NCBI GenBank assembly: GCA_002321895.1
Contig: DCMZ01000008.1
Coordinates: 388,241-452,240 of the forward strand
Source of the DNA: Bdellovibrionaceae bacterium UBA1609
Lineage (GTDB): Bacteria > Bdellovibrionota > Bdellovibrionia > Bdellovibrionales > UBA1609
Direction of reading: 5' to 3'
Length of the DNA stretch: 64,000 nt
Positions 53,026 through 60,946 of the stretch are shown here, one piece after another. Below the pieces are notes generated by a model. That model was not told where the DNA came from. It saw only the letters and a program-made list of their open reading frames with translations, and ran no database searches. The first letter of the stretch is position 1; each line of letters begins with the position of its first letter. Position numbers and translations under genes: made by a program.

Positions 53026-55161
53026 TTAAAACGTCCAAGCGAAAGTAGCAGAGGCTAAGATTGTCCACTGGGTGTAGGTGTTGTCGTCATCGTTGGAGTC
53101 GTTCTTGGTGTAAGTGGCATTAAGAGTACCAGTAATCAGCTTTGTAAACGGTCGGCTTAATGTGAGGTTTAGATTCATGTTGGTGTCTTTGCGGTCGCTC
53201 TCATAGGTGGAGCTGTAGTAGCTCAGCTCGGAAACAAAGTTGGACTGCCAAGACACGATGGGCATGGCATAGCTGACGCCCAAATCAAATCGGTTGTAAG
53301 CCTTGTTCTCACCCTTTGCGGCGTTATTCCAATAGCCCAAGGTTCCGGTGATGGATTTAGTCTTCTTTTTATCAAGATAGTAAATTTGATTGGTTTCAAA
53401 TTCAATCCGAGTGGCATCGGCATCATCGTCGCCCGTGGAGGTGTCCAAAACCGTATCGTCCATTCTTACTACAAAATCATAAGTGGAGATCAGGCGCGGC
53501 CCCATAACCAATGTGTTTCCAATTTCCAGAAGGGTACTGTTTTGAGTGGCTTCGCCGTTGAGTGAAATGGCTTCGTATCCGGGTGTAACTTTCAAAATAT
53601 AGGCTTTTGTTCCAAATGATGTTTTATAACTGAAAGGTATTCCCGCAGAATATATCAGAGGATCAGCATCGGCCACATCTTCATTTTGCGAATACATATA
53701 ATAGGTACTCACGTTGAAAGATAAATCGTAACTGCGTTTGTAAATGGCTCGGTAAGTGTAGTCGGCACCAACAAGGTAGCGGAGACTGGCCTCGTCTGTG
53801 GACGAACCAGAATCTGTGTTGTCTGGTGATAAAAGCACATTAGAGTCCTGAGTCAAACCTATGGTGGCGGATAGGGAATGGGGTTGTTCCTGTAGTTTTT
53901 CAAACTGTAGGTGGCGAATAATCTTCTCTATGTATTCTTCCGCTTTTTCATCTAATTTCGGGTCACTTGAATTATCCAAAACAAATTCAAATTCAGGTTG
54001 GGCCACTCGGTATTCTTCTTTATTATATTGGATAAGACCAAGATAGAACGCAGCCGAAGGACTTAGAGGCTTCACCTTGGAATCTTTAACGGTACTAAAG
54101 CGAACCACCGCTTGATCCCACTCGTTGAGTTTATAGTGAGTAAGTCCCATAAAATATTGCTTTTCTAGGTCTTGATTCCCAGTGGTTTCCGCCAATTTAA
54201 ATTTTATCATAGCTTCTTCGAGCTTATTGTTCCTAAAAAGGGTAACGCCATACTGAAAGAAGTATTCATTGTTCTCTGGGTCCAACTGGGTGGCTTGTTC
54301 AAATAATTTTTCGGCTTCATTGAATTGATTAGCTCGATAAAGGGCAAGAGCTTTTTCGGCCAAGCGTTTTGCTTCAGCCTTGCGGGCACGCTTTTCACTG
54401 GCGGCCATGGCTTTGGCTTTAGCCAAGGCTTCCTCTCGTTTTTTAGCCTCTAGTTTTTCTTTTCTTAAGCGCTCTTCCTCACGTTTGGCGGCTTCTTTGG
54501 CTGCTTTTGCCAGAGCGGCAAGGCGTTCTGCTTTTCGTGCGGCTTCCACGGCATCTCTACTTGGAAGTTTTGGTCCGGAATTAACAGCCTTTGAAAGACT
54601 TGGGCCGTTGACTTTATTGGCCGCAATTTGTTGCTGGCGTAGTTCTAAGAGTCGCTTTTTATATTCTTTAGCGGCGGCTACCGCATCTTTTTTGGAATCG
54701 TAAACATCTAGAATCTGGATGCCATCCGGATTTTTTTTGAACACTAATGGTTTTCGGCGAATAGTTTTCGATTTAAGGTGGCTTCTGAACTGACTAATAT
54801 TTCCTACGGATTTTTCCATGGAGGGCGGGATGATGTACACCTGTGGAACAATGGCATTGGCATTCCCCCAACTCACATTAAACAGTCCCCGAAACACAGA
54901 AGCATCCGGTGCTGTCTCCTCCATACTGATTTTTACCACTTTTCCGGTTTTTGCATCTCGCATAAATACGGTGGCGCTGTCGATTTTGCGTGGGTCTTTG
55001 TTAAAGTCCTCGTTGGCGTAGGTGATCTGCAAAAACCGATTGGGGTCCATCTTGGCTCGACCACCCTGTCCTTGCGCATGGGAGTGAATTCCCATCATTA
55101 AAATGAGTAGTAGAGAGGGGACAAGGGATAGTAGGGAAATTGGGCGGGTGATGAAGTTCAC
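53026..55161 (-). CDS. exported TPR protein with C-terminal outer-membrane beta-barrel
   Basis: A 711-residue protein. The GTG start has AAGGAA seven bases before it. A signal peptide ends near residue 30 (SLLLILMMGIHSHA, before QGQGG). Residues 35-160 are a strand-rich domain, 200-270 a Lys/Glu/Ala-rich coiled coil, and 270-420 TPR repeats. The last 280 residues alternate strands and turns (YLVGADYTYRAIYK, YDLSFNVSTYYMYS, NLNLTLSRPF) and end in Phe (TILASATFAWTF), an outer-membrane barrel ending. The periplasmic-TPR plus barrel layout resembles Slam-type surface lipoprotein translocators, though I cannot confirm homology. The FecR-domain gene lies upstream, separated by a terminator. Confidence 0.72.
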   Translation of the reverse strand: MNFITRPISLLSLVPSLLLILMMGIHSHAQGQGGRAKMDPNRFLQITYANEDFNKDPRKIDSATVFMRDAKTGKVVKISMEETAPDASVFRGLFNVSWGNANAIVPQVYIIPPSMEKSVGNISQFRSHLKSKTIRRKPLVFKKNPDGIQILDVYDSKKDAVAAAKEYKKRLLELRQQQIAANKVNGPSLSKAVNSGPKLPSRDAVEAARKAERLAALAKAAKEAAKREEERLRKEKLEAKKREEALAKAKAMAASEKRARKAEAKRLAEKALALYRANQFNEAEKLFEQATQLDPENNEYFFQYGVTLFRNNKLEEAMIKFKLAETTGNQDLEKQYFMGLTHYKLNEWDQAVVRFSTVKDSKVKPLSPSAAFYLGLIQYNKEEYRVAQPEFEFVLDNSSDPKLDEKAEEYIEKIIRHLQFEKLQEQPHSLSATIGLTQDSNVLLSPDNTDSGSSTDEASLRYLVGADYTYRAIYKRSYDLSFNVSTYYMYSQNEDVADADPLIYSAGIPFSYKTSFGTKAYILKVTPGYEAISLNGEATQNSTLLEIGNTLVMGPRLISTYDFVVRMDDTVLDTSTGDDDADATRIEFETNQIYYLDKKKTKSITGTLGYWNNAAKGENKAYNRFDLGVSYAMPIVSWQSNFVSELSYYSSTYESDRKDTNMNLNLTLSRPFTKLITGTLNATYTKNDSNDDDNTYTQWTILASATFAWTF

Positions 55162-55232
55162 AGCTGCGTTCCTTTGTAAAACTAGTGACTTAGAGTCTAT
55201 AGGATAACTGGAATGTTCGGTTTATTTAATGA

Positions 55233-55261
55233 AAAAGGGGATCTGTAACAGATCCCCTTTT
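55233..55261 (-). terminator. rho-independent terminator after the FecR gene
   Basis: A perfect 13-bp stem with a 3-nt loop (55233-55245 and 55249-55261). On the minus strand a run of five T follows directly, so it ends the FecR-domain transcript. Confidence 0.88.
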
Positions 55262-55293
55262 AAAGTCTAAGTCGTTAATTTTATTGACTCATA

Positions 55294-56481
55294 TTAGCCC
55301 CCGGGCTGAGTGATGATGACCCTAAGTCGTGTGCCACCTTGAATATTATCAATGATGGACGGATCTCGACAAAGGTCCCCGCAATAGTCTCCATTAATGG
55401 GAACATAAACCGGGTCAACTACTGGAGGCGGAGGTGGAACATACTCGTTTTCGCCAGTATAGGTGCCCGAAGCAGGAAGTCGTCCATCTCCATCCACCGG
55501 AACTATAGATAGATCAGCATCTCCAGCTAGTTCCTCTGGGCTAATCATCATCCCGCCACCTTCTGGACTATTAGGATCTATGTTGGTAAATTCATTCCCA
55601 CCGGTATTACTTGGGTCACCGTTAGCATTTCCATCTCCACCTAGACCAGGTCCTTCTCCAGCAATACCACCGGCGCTGCCGTCAACATTGTTAGCTCCAT
55701 CGCCGCCTTCGGGGCCTTTACTGTTTGGATCACCGTTTTCAGGACCTTGATTATCTATATCTCCCGCATCAGGGTTATTCGCTGGATTTCTTTCGTCCGG
55801 TAAATCTGGAGCCTTATCAGCATCGGTGGCCTGGTCAAACCGAGCCATTCTCGATTGGTCCATAGCGACTGGAGGAGAGGGAGCTCCTGAACCCCTAGTT
55901 AAACTAGCCACCTGGCCTTGCCCAACACTCACGGCATTAGAAATCAATCCACCGGCTCCAGGTACACCAAATTGCACCCGGCCTTCAAAGGTCAGAATCT
56001 CTGTTTTCTGTTTCACTCTGTTAAAGTTTGTTAAGAAGTCCGTACCCCGAACACCGGCCACAGCACTAGGAGTTTTCACCCGGAACTTGGCTTGGTTGCC
56101 ATCGTACTTTTGCTTCACCTTGTTTCTTACTTTTCCGTAGATCACATTCAGTAGAACGTCTTTTTTACCGGCAGAAGGATCGTATTCATATTTCTCTAGC
56201 TTCACTTCTGAGTCAGGAGAAACATTGATTTCGTTTTTATCAATCATAACGATTTTTACTCGAGCATTTTTTTGAGTTGTGATCGTATCTCCGGGGTAGA
56301 CCTTCTTACCCACTTTGGCTCGTTTCTTTTTCCCCGTTTTCGCGGAAACAATGTGAACCTTACCCTTAACCACTTTAAATACCCCATGTACGCTTGCTGC
56401 ATACACATCAACATTTATAATGGTGGCGAAAGCAAATAAGGTGGCCATCAGAAACCATCGTGAAATTTTACGATTGGTCAT
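55294..56481 (-). CDS. exported FecR-domain protein with acidic low-complexity C terminus
   Basis: A 395-residue exported protein. The signal peptide is near 8-30 (FLMATLFAFATIINVDVYA). A FecR domain follows at about 35-170: KVGKKVYPGDTITTQKNARV, EINVSPDSEVKLEKYEY, then VKTPSAVAGVRGTDFLT, the FecR signature. After about 200 the protein is poor in order: Asp, Asn, Gly and Pro in long stretches (PENGDPNSKGPEGGDG), a Pro run and two cysteines near the end (GDYCGDLCRDP). No TM helix besides the signal. The GGGGAG site and a FliA-like promoter lie upstream. FecR here is probably a structural or peptidoglycan-side module, not the iron regulator, as no sigma factor is near. Confidence 0.8.
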   Translation of the reverse strand: MTNRKISRWFLMATLFAFATIINVDVYAASVHGVFKVVKGKVHIVSAKTGKKKRAKVGKKVYPGDTITTQKNARVKIVMIDKNEINVSPDSEVKLEKYEYDPSAGKKDVLLNVIYGKVRNKVKQKYDGNQAKFRVKTPSAVAGVRGTDFLTNFNRVKQKTEILTFEGRVQFGVPGAGGLISNAVSVGQGQVASLTRGSGAPSPPVAMDQSRMARFDQATDADKAPDLPDERNPANNPDAGDIDNQGPENGDPNSKGPEGGDGANNVDGSAGGIAGEGPGLGGDGNANGDPSNTGGNEFTNIDPNSPEGGGMMISPEELAGDADLSIVPVDGDGRLPASGTYTGENEYVPPPPPVVDPVYVPINGDYCGDLCRDPSIIDNIQGGTRLRVIITQPGG

Positions 56482-56523
56482 ACATATTCTCCCCAGAAAG
56501 ACGTACTAATATATATAGAACTG

Positions 56524-56551
56524 TTATCGGTCTATCAGGGGTGGACCTTGA
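56524..56551 (-). promoter_or_regulatory. FliA (sigma-28)-like promoter for the FecR gene
   Basis: On the minus strand, TCAAG (from 56551) and ACCGATAA (56531-56524) are spaced 16 bases between TCAA and ACCGATAA, the same spacing as the motif at 36892. One mismatch in each box against the consensus. It lies 43 bp upstream of the ATG. Confidence 0.45.
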
Positions 56552-56681
56552 TCTAAATGGCCGTATTGAGACACGGATTTGTTAAATAAATCCCATTTTT
56601 CACGAGACTGTTGGCTCTATGTAAACCCTTGAAATAAGGACGATTTTTCCCTCTTATTTTGATACAAATGTGAGTCTTTGG

Positions 56682-57212
56682 CTAAGAGTGTTCCAAAATG
56701 AATCGGGCCACATTTGAAAGTTCATTCGTTTCATACTCTGGATCCGTAAAGGCATCTTCTCGCTCTCTTTCATGGAGATTAAAAAAGATCGATTTCATTC
56801 CGGCTCGATGTCCAGCCTCCACATCGGTCATGCGATCTCCAACCATCCAGCATTGAGCGGGATCTAAACCATGTTTAACGACCGCTTCATTGAGCATGCC
56901 TGGCTGGGGCTTCCGGTAATAATGTTTGGTTTTTGTGGAGTAGGGGGCATAGAAAAAATCTTTAATTTCCACTCCATGGCTCTTAAATTCATCCTTAATC
57001 CTTCGATGAATTTCATTGATATTTTTAACCTCCACAATGCCTTTTGCCACACCACTTTGATTGGTCACTACAAATATCTCGAAACCGGCATCGGCCAAAG
57101 ATTTCACTGCTGGAAATACGTTCTTTAAATAATGAATGTCTTCAGGATCGTTCAAATAAACACGGTCCTCGATCAATGTATCGTCTCTATCAAACAGTAC
57201 GGCCTTTTTCAT
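56682..57212 (-). CDS. HAD-IIIA phosphatase, GmhB/HisB-N-like, lacking zinc ligands
   Basis: A 176-residue HAD phosphatase. Motif I is LFDRDDTLIED, motif II VVTNQSGVAKG, the Lys motif YRKPQPGML and motif III MVGDRMTDVEAGHRAG; this is the pattern of D-glycero-D-manno-heptose 1,7-bisphosphate phosphatase (GmhB). The zinc-binding loop of GmhB (CxH and CxC) is replaced by APYSTKTKHYY, which has no Cys. The start at 57212 follows AAGGGAA. Probably a sugar phosphatase of LPS heptose synthesis, but the missing loop leaves the substrate open. Confidence 0.78.
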   Translation of the reverse strand: MKKAVLFDRDDTLIEDRVYLNDPEDIHYLKNVFPAVKSLADAGFEIFVVTNQSGVAKGIVEVKNINEIHRRIKDEFKSHGVEIKDFFYAPYSTKTKHYYRKPQPGMLNEAVVKHGLDPAQCWMVGDRMTDVEAGHRAGMKSIFFNLHEREREDAFTDPEYETNELSNVARFILEHS

Positions 57213-57268
57213 TGGGATTCCCTTGATTGAGTTCATTTTAAGAATTGAATTTATCTAAATTACTGTAA

Positions 57269-57408
57269 GGGTTCTTTGAGTGAGAAATTATCTTATAACT
57301 ACCAAAATACTCAAACATGCGAGTGGCACATCGCTTGCCTTCGCAAGCTTGTGCCATCCGAACTCGCTTTTGGCAGTTATAAGATAATTTCTCAATTTAA
57401 AAGAACCC
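57269..57408. repeat. 140-bp long imperfect palindrome
   Basis: The whole element can fold into one hairpin. Outer arms 57269-57277 with 57400-57408 (9 bp), a perfect 20-bp block 57281-57300 with 57375-57394, then 57302-57307 with 57368-57373, 57319-57324 with 57362-57367, 57324-57330 with 57350-57356, and a tip 57333-57338 with 57343-57348 around a 4-nt loop. It lies between two minus-strand genes. The size and palindromy suggest a MITE-like or REP-type element, or a very stable terminator. Confidence 0.72.
57324..57338 (+). promoter_or_regulatory. sigma-54 -24/-12 core match inside the palindrome
   Basis: TGGCAC (57324-57329), 5 bases, TTGC (57335-57338) matches the sigma-54 core exactly, with the correct spacing. 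The nearest plus-strand gene is 1.3 kb away, so it may be chance or drive a short RNA antisense to the xerC end. Confidence 0.3.
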
Positions 57409-57439
57409 AATGGTACGTATTTTAGTAATTCAATTTAGG

Positions 57440-58438
57440 CTATTTTTTTAACTTAGAAAGGGGGTGTTTGTCATTCATTGTGCGACCCAGTTCGTCTACT
57501 GTGACGTGGGTGTACTTCTCGGTGGCCATCAGGCTGGAATGCCCCAGAAGCTCTTGCAAGGTTCTTAAGTTAGCGCCGCTAGAGAGAAGGTGAGTGGCAA
57601 AGCTATGCCGTAGAGCATGGGGATGTAAAGGTTTAAGTAAACCCGCTCTTGAACCCCATTTCTTTACTATATTATAGGCTTTTTGATTAGAAAGCGGCTT
57701 AGCGCCAAATATATAAGTCTGATCTTTGTCTACAAAGGCCTCTAGTTTTTTAAACACAATGGGTGGAGGAGTAACGATTCTTTGCTTCCCCCCTTTACCA
57801 TCAATGAGTAGGGTCCTTTCAGAAAAGCGTACGTTTTTAAGGGAAAGCTGCCCGGCTTCACTGACTCGCAAGCCTCCACCATAGAGTAGCAAGATCAAAA
57901 CTTCGTCTCTAGCTGCGTCCTTCTCATTGTTTTCTATGGAAGAACTAAGTGCTGAAAGAACGCTCATAACCTCATCAACGCTTATAAAGTGAGGAAGTTT
58001 TCTTGGAACTTTAGGTGTGTTTACTTTCGATGAGAGATCGGTTTCCAGTTGATTTTCTTGGAAAAGCCACTTAAAAAAACTCTTTAGACAGGCGAATTTC
58101 CTGTTCCGGGTCGAGGGGGATAACTCAGACCAGGTCTTTTTAGCCGTTTGATATAGGTTCATCAGGTCGACTTCCCCCAACTCTTGTGGGCCTGAAACCG
58201 CGGATATTTCCGTTTCTTGAGTCGACTCTTGCTGTTCCCTTATCACTAAAATTGAAATTGATGGACTCGGGTTTGTCCTTTTTACTTTGAACTTAAGACC
58301 CCATTCGGGACTGAAAAATTGTGAAAGGTCACCCGCATAAGCAGTGAGGGTATGAATGCTAGCCGTATTCACCAAGCTAAGTGATTTCAAGTACTTAACT
58401 ACAATTTGTGGTGTTAATTTTTTATTCAGCGAAGACAT
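57440..58438 (-). CDS. xerC: tyrosine recombinase, XerC/XerD family
   Basis: A 332-residue site-specific recombinase. The catalytic residues are in GGGLRVSEAGQL (Arg I), DGKGGKQRIV (Lys), HPHALRHSFATHLL (His-x-x-Arg), LGHSSLMATEKY (His) and TEKYTHV (Tyr nucleophile). The N-terminal SAM-like domain carries an extra low-complexity segment of about 45 residues (about 48-92, TNPSPSIS, TQETEISAVSG) compared with usual Xer proteins of about 300. No phage or integron genes are near, so it is probably the chromosome-dimer-resolution enzyme. Confidence 0.88.
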   Translation of the reverse strand: MSSLNKKLTPQIVVKYLKSLSLVNTASIHTLTAYAGDLSQFFSPEWGLKFKVKRTNPSPSISILVIREQQESTQETEISAVSGPQELGEVDLMNLYQTAKKTWSELSPSTRNRKFACLKSFFKWLFQENQLETDLSSKVNTPKVPRKLPHFISVDEVMSVLSALSSSIENNEKDAARDEVLILLLYGGGLRVSEAGQLSLKNVRFSERTLLIDGKGGKQRIVTPPPIVFKKLEAFVDKDQTYIFGAKPLSNQKAYNIVKKWGSRAGLLKPLHPHALRHSFATHLLSSGANLRTLQELLGHSSLMATEKYTHVTVDELGRTMNDKHPLSKLKK

Positions 58439-58630
58439 TTTGCGGCTTTCTCAGCTATTCTTTAAAAGTTTTTTAATGCTTTGCGAAATATTTCTTGCAA
58501 AATTTTTAGGCACTTGTTACAAACCATATGACGCCAAGTATCATTATGAAACACGCCCTCCAGATGATACGAAGCACCAAATTTACAAAACAGGTAATCG
58601 TAGGACGTAAACCGAAAAGGACTGTTAGAT

Positions 58631-59677
58631 ATGTCGGACACAAATAACATACTCCCCCCAAGTGAACACCAACTCCTTGGCACCCCCATCAATAACCCTA
58701 TTCTAGACGACAAGAAGATCGTATACAATTCAGAAGCTATGCACCAGCTTATGCATATGGTTGAGCGAGTGGCTCCATCAAATGCAACTGTGCTTATCAT
58801 GGGTGAGTCAGGAACTGGTAAAGAATTGATTGCTCATGCAATCCACGAAAAAAGCTCTCGTAAAGATAAGCCATTTGTTGCCATCAACTGTGGTGCACTA
58901 AGAGAGACACTATTAGAGTCTGAGCTTTTCGGACACGAAAAAGGTGCCTTTACAGGTGCTTACGCTAGAAAAATTGGTCTCGCTGAAATCGCATCTGGTG
59001 GAACATTGTTCCTAGATGAAATCGGTGAAATGAGCCCTGGGATACAAGCAAAACTTTTAAGATTCTTGCAAGAAGGCGAAATCTACCGTGTCGGTGGTAA
59101 AGAGCCTATCAAAGTAGATATACGTTTGATCTCTGCAACCAACAGAGAGCTAGATAAAGAAGTCACACGCGGTAACTTCCGTGAAGATCTTTTCTATCGA
59201 ATCAATACTATCATGTTGAATGCTCCTCCTTTGAGAAGAAGAAAAGACGACATCGCAGCATTGATCACACACTTCTTACAAACAGGACCACACGCATACC
59301 TAGGACGTGGACGTCGTATTGACGAAGAAGCTCTAGGTATGATGATGAAGTACGACTGGCCAGGTAACATTCGTGAACTTCAGAACGTTTGCGAAAGATT
59401 ACAGATCTTAGCTGAAGGTGAAACTATCACTGGAAAAGATCTACCAGATCAAATCCAAAATCCTGATCAGAAGATCGTGATTGATGATTATGATCCTACC
59501 ATTCCTTTACATGAGCTTGAAAAACGTTACATCTTGAAAGCTTTGAACTATTTCGAAGGTAACAAGACACAAGCGGCTAACGCTTTAGGGATAACGATTA
59601 AGACGCTTTATAATAAGTTGCACGAGTACGGTGAGTTCGAAAGATTTGCTGTTCACTCTCGACCAAAAGCAAACTAA
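58631..59677 (+). CDS. sigma-54-dependent transcriptional activator without receiver domain
   Basis: A 348-residue activator with AAA+ and Fis-type DNA-binding domains only. Walker A is GESGTGKELIAHAIH, the sigma-54 contact loop GAFTGA is in HEKGAFTGAYARK, Walker B is GGTLFLDEIGEMS, and the R-finger region follows; the C-terminal HTH is KTQAANALGITIKTLYNKL. Residues 1-30 are short and unstructured, so no receiver, GAF or PAS domain regulates it. Such regulators are often controlled by expression or by an interacting protein. Codon use looks more C-ending (ATC, TTC, AAC) than in its neighbours, as in strongly expressed genes. It is followed by a terminator. Confidence 0.9.
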   Translation: MSDTNNILPPSEHQLLGTPINNPILDDKKIVYNSEAMHQLMHMVERVAPSNATVLIMGESGTGKELIAHAIHEKSSRKDKPFVAINCGALRETLLESELFGHEKGAFTGAYARKIGLAEIASGGTLFLDEIGEMSPGIQAKLLRFLQEGEIYRVGGKEPIKVDIRLISATNRELDKEVTRGNFREDLFYRINTIMLNAPPLRRRKDDIAALITHFLQTGPHAYLGRGRRIDEEALGMMMKYDWPGNIRELQNVCERLQILAEGETITGKDLPDQIQNPDQKIVIDDYDPTIPLHELEKRYILKALNYFEGNKTQAANALGITIKTLYNKLHEYGEFERFAVHSRPKAN

Positions 59678-59705
59678 GTAAAGCTTCGAGTTAAAATTTT
59701 GTGGA

Positions 59706-59737
59706 GGGCATTGGGAAAACCAATGCCCTTTGTTTTT
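59706..59737 (+). terminator. rho-independent terminator after the sigma-54 activator
   Basis: A perfect 9-bp stem (59706-59714 and 59720-59728) with a 5-nt loop, followed by a T-rich run of nine bases. It ends just before the ribosome binding site of the next gene. Confidence 0.88.
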
Positions 59738-59751
59738 CAGGAGATAGTAAG

Positions 59752-60258
59752 TTGGATAAATTTCTGATTTTAATTTTTTTGACGTTTAGTTTAACGGTCT
59801 GGGCTTACCAGGGAGATATCGAGCGACCCAATCACTGCTCGGTTTCACAAGTTATCGTAGTGGTTAAACAAGATGGTTCACTAGAAGCTGAAAAATCTAA
59901 TTACGACTGGTCTTCTGATTTAAAAAAGGTGGAAGCCGGAGATTGCATTCGCGGTAGTGAAGTCGTAGTGGAAGATTTCTTAAAAGCAAAAGATCAATCC
60001 ACAACAAATCTTGATGATTTACTTTCAATGGCTGGATCAGCATCTCTTGATAAAGTGTTTTTTAACTTTGAAATAAAAAGTGAACAGGGTCACGAAATCA
60101 CGGTGTCATACATGGCCAATGAATTTACCGGTGTTGATTTGAGTGACAAACAACAGGATGAGATTTCTGATTTTAAGACGGTAAGGCAGTATACAGTTAA
60201 TAACAAAGCCATGATCGAAGAAGCATTAGATAGACAGAGTAAAGGTAGCATGTTGTAA
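59752..60258 (+). CDS. exported hypothetical protein
   Basis: A 168-residue exported protein of unknown function. The TTG start at 59752 is set by AGGAG eight bases before it and by the signal peptide that follows (DKFLILIFLTFSLTVWA, cleavage before YQGD). The frame is open to 59701, but that part is the terminator. Two cysteines (NHCSVS and GDCIRG) can pair. The mature part is acidic. First of a run of exported-protein genes. Confidence 0.6.
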   Translation: MDKFLILIFLTFSLTVWAYQGDIERPNHCSVSQVIVVVKQDGSLEAEKSNYDWSSDLKKVEAGDCIRGSEVVVEDFLKAKDQSTTNLDDLLSMAGSASLDKVFFNFEIKSEQGHEITVSYMANEFTGVDLSDKQQDEISDFKTVRQYTVNNKAMIEEALDRQSKGSML

Positions 60259-60280
60259 AAGTTGCTGGGGAGTTGATGAG

Positions 60281-60946
60281 ATGTCTAGATATAAAAAGTT
60301 TATAGTTGGAATATTGTGCTTTTTCACAGTAGGGGCTAGTAGTTCCGCATCTGCCAATCCAAAATATTGCTTTTCATTATTTTATTCTGTTCCCAAAAGT
60401 ATCGAAGCGAATATATCCCCAGGGAATGTTCAGAGGATGCGTTCTGATGTCTCGAGTATGGAGGTTAACAGTAATTATACGACTCTTCGATTAGACAGTA
60501 ATCCACGCATCAGTAGATTAGTGGAGTTTTTACGATCTCAGGCCGAAGTCATCGAAAAGACCGGGTATGATCCTGCAGATTTCTGGAGATATCCGGAAAT
60601 TCAATCAGCATTAAAAATATTAGGTGAGTACTTTGGGCAACTAGCCGCTGAGATGTTTCCTGATAGTGCCGGTACCATCGGAACAATGACTCGTTTTAAC
60701 AAGCAATCCATAGATGCGCATAGAGATTCTGCGCCGACGGAACAGCTTGTTTTTATAATCACTATTGAAGGTAAGATTGGAACAACAATTCTCAATTTAG
60801 ATTATTCGTTAAAAGAAAACACAGGTACCAATGAAATCACTGTTCTTGTAGGAGAGAATGTTGTTGGAGACAGGTCCCCGTTGCATTCTGGAGCTAGTAA
60901 TCGACTTGTTCTTGTTCATCGAAGATCTTTTATTGAAAGGAACTAA
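60281..60946 (+). CDS. exported protein, possible 2-oxoglutarate/Fe(II) oxygenase-like fold
   Basis: A 221-residue exported protein. The signal peptide is at about 6-26 (FIVGILCFFTVGASSSASA). The second half has a pattern seen in cupin-type 2OG-Fe(II) oxygenases: QSIDAHRDSAPTEQLVFI (H-x-D), TIEGKIGTTIL (G-G-T turn), then PLHSGASNRLVLVHRR (distal His and an Arg in place for 2-oxoglutarate). The match is by pattern only and the family is not identified. It is followed directly by the three-paralogue block. Confidence 0.5.
   Translation: MSRYKKFIVGILCFFTVGASSSASANPKYCFSLFYSVPKSIEANISPGNVQRMRSDVSSMEVNSNYTTLRLDSNPRISRLVEFLRSQAEVIEKTGYDPADFWRYPEIQSALKILGEYFGQLAAEMFPDSAGTIGTMTRFNKQSIDAHRDSAPTEQLVFIITIEGKIGTTILNLDYSLKENTGTNEITVLVGENVVGDRSPLHSGASNRLVLVHRRSFIERN

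Noticed and set aside
54380..54703. 107-codon plus-strand frame rich in Ala, Arg and Ser
   Set aside because: It is the mirror of the Lys/Glu/Ala coiled-coil part of the TPR-barrel gene and has no ribosome binding site.
58508..58523. sigma-54-like GGCAC motif upstream of the activator gene
   Set aside because: The -12 GC is absent at the required 10-base spacing.
59701..59751. upstream extension of the exported-protein frame
   Set aside because: It consists of the terminator hairpin; the signal peptide and AGGAG define a TTG start at 59752.
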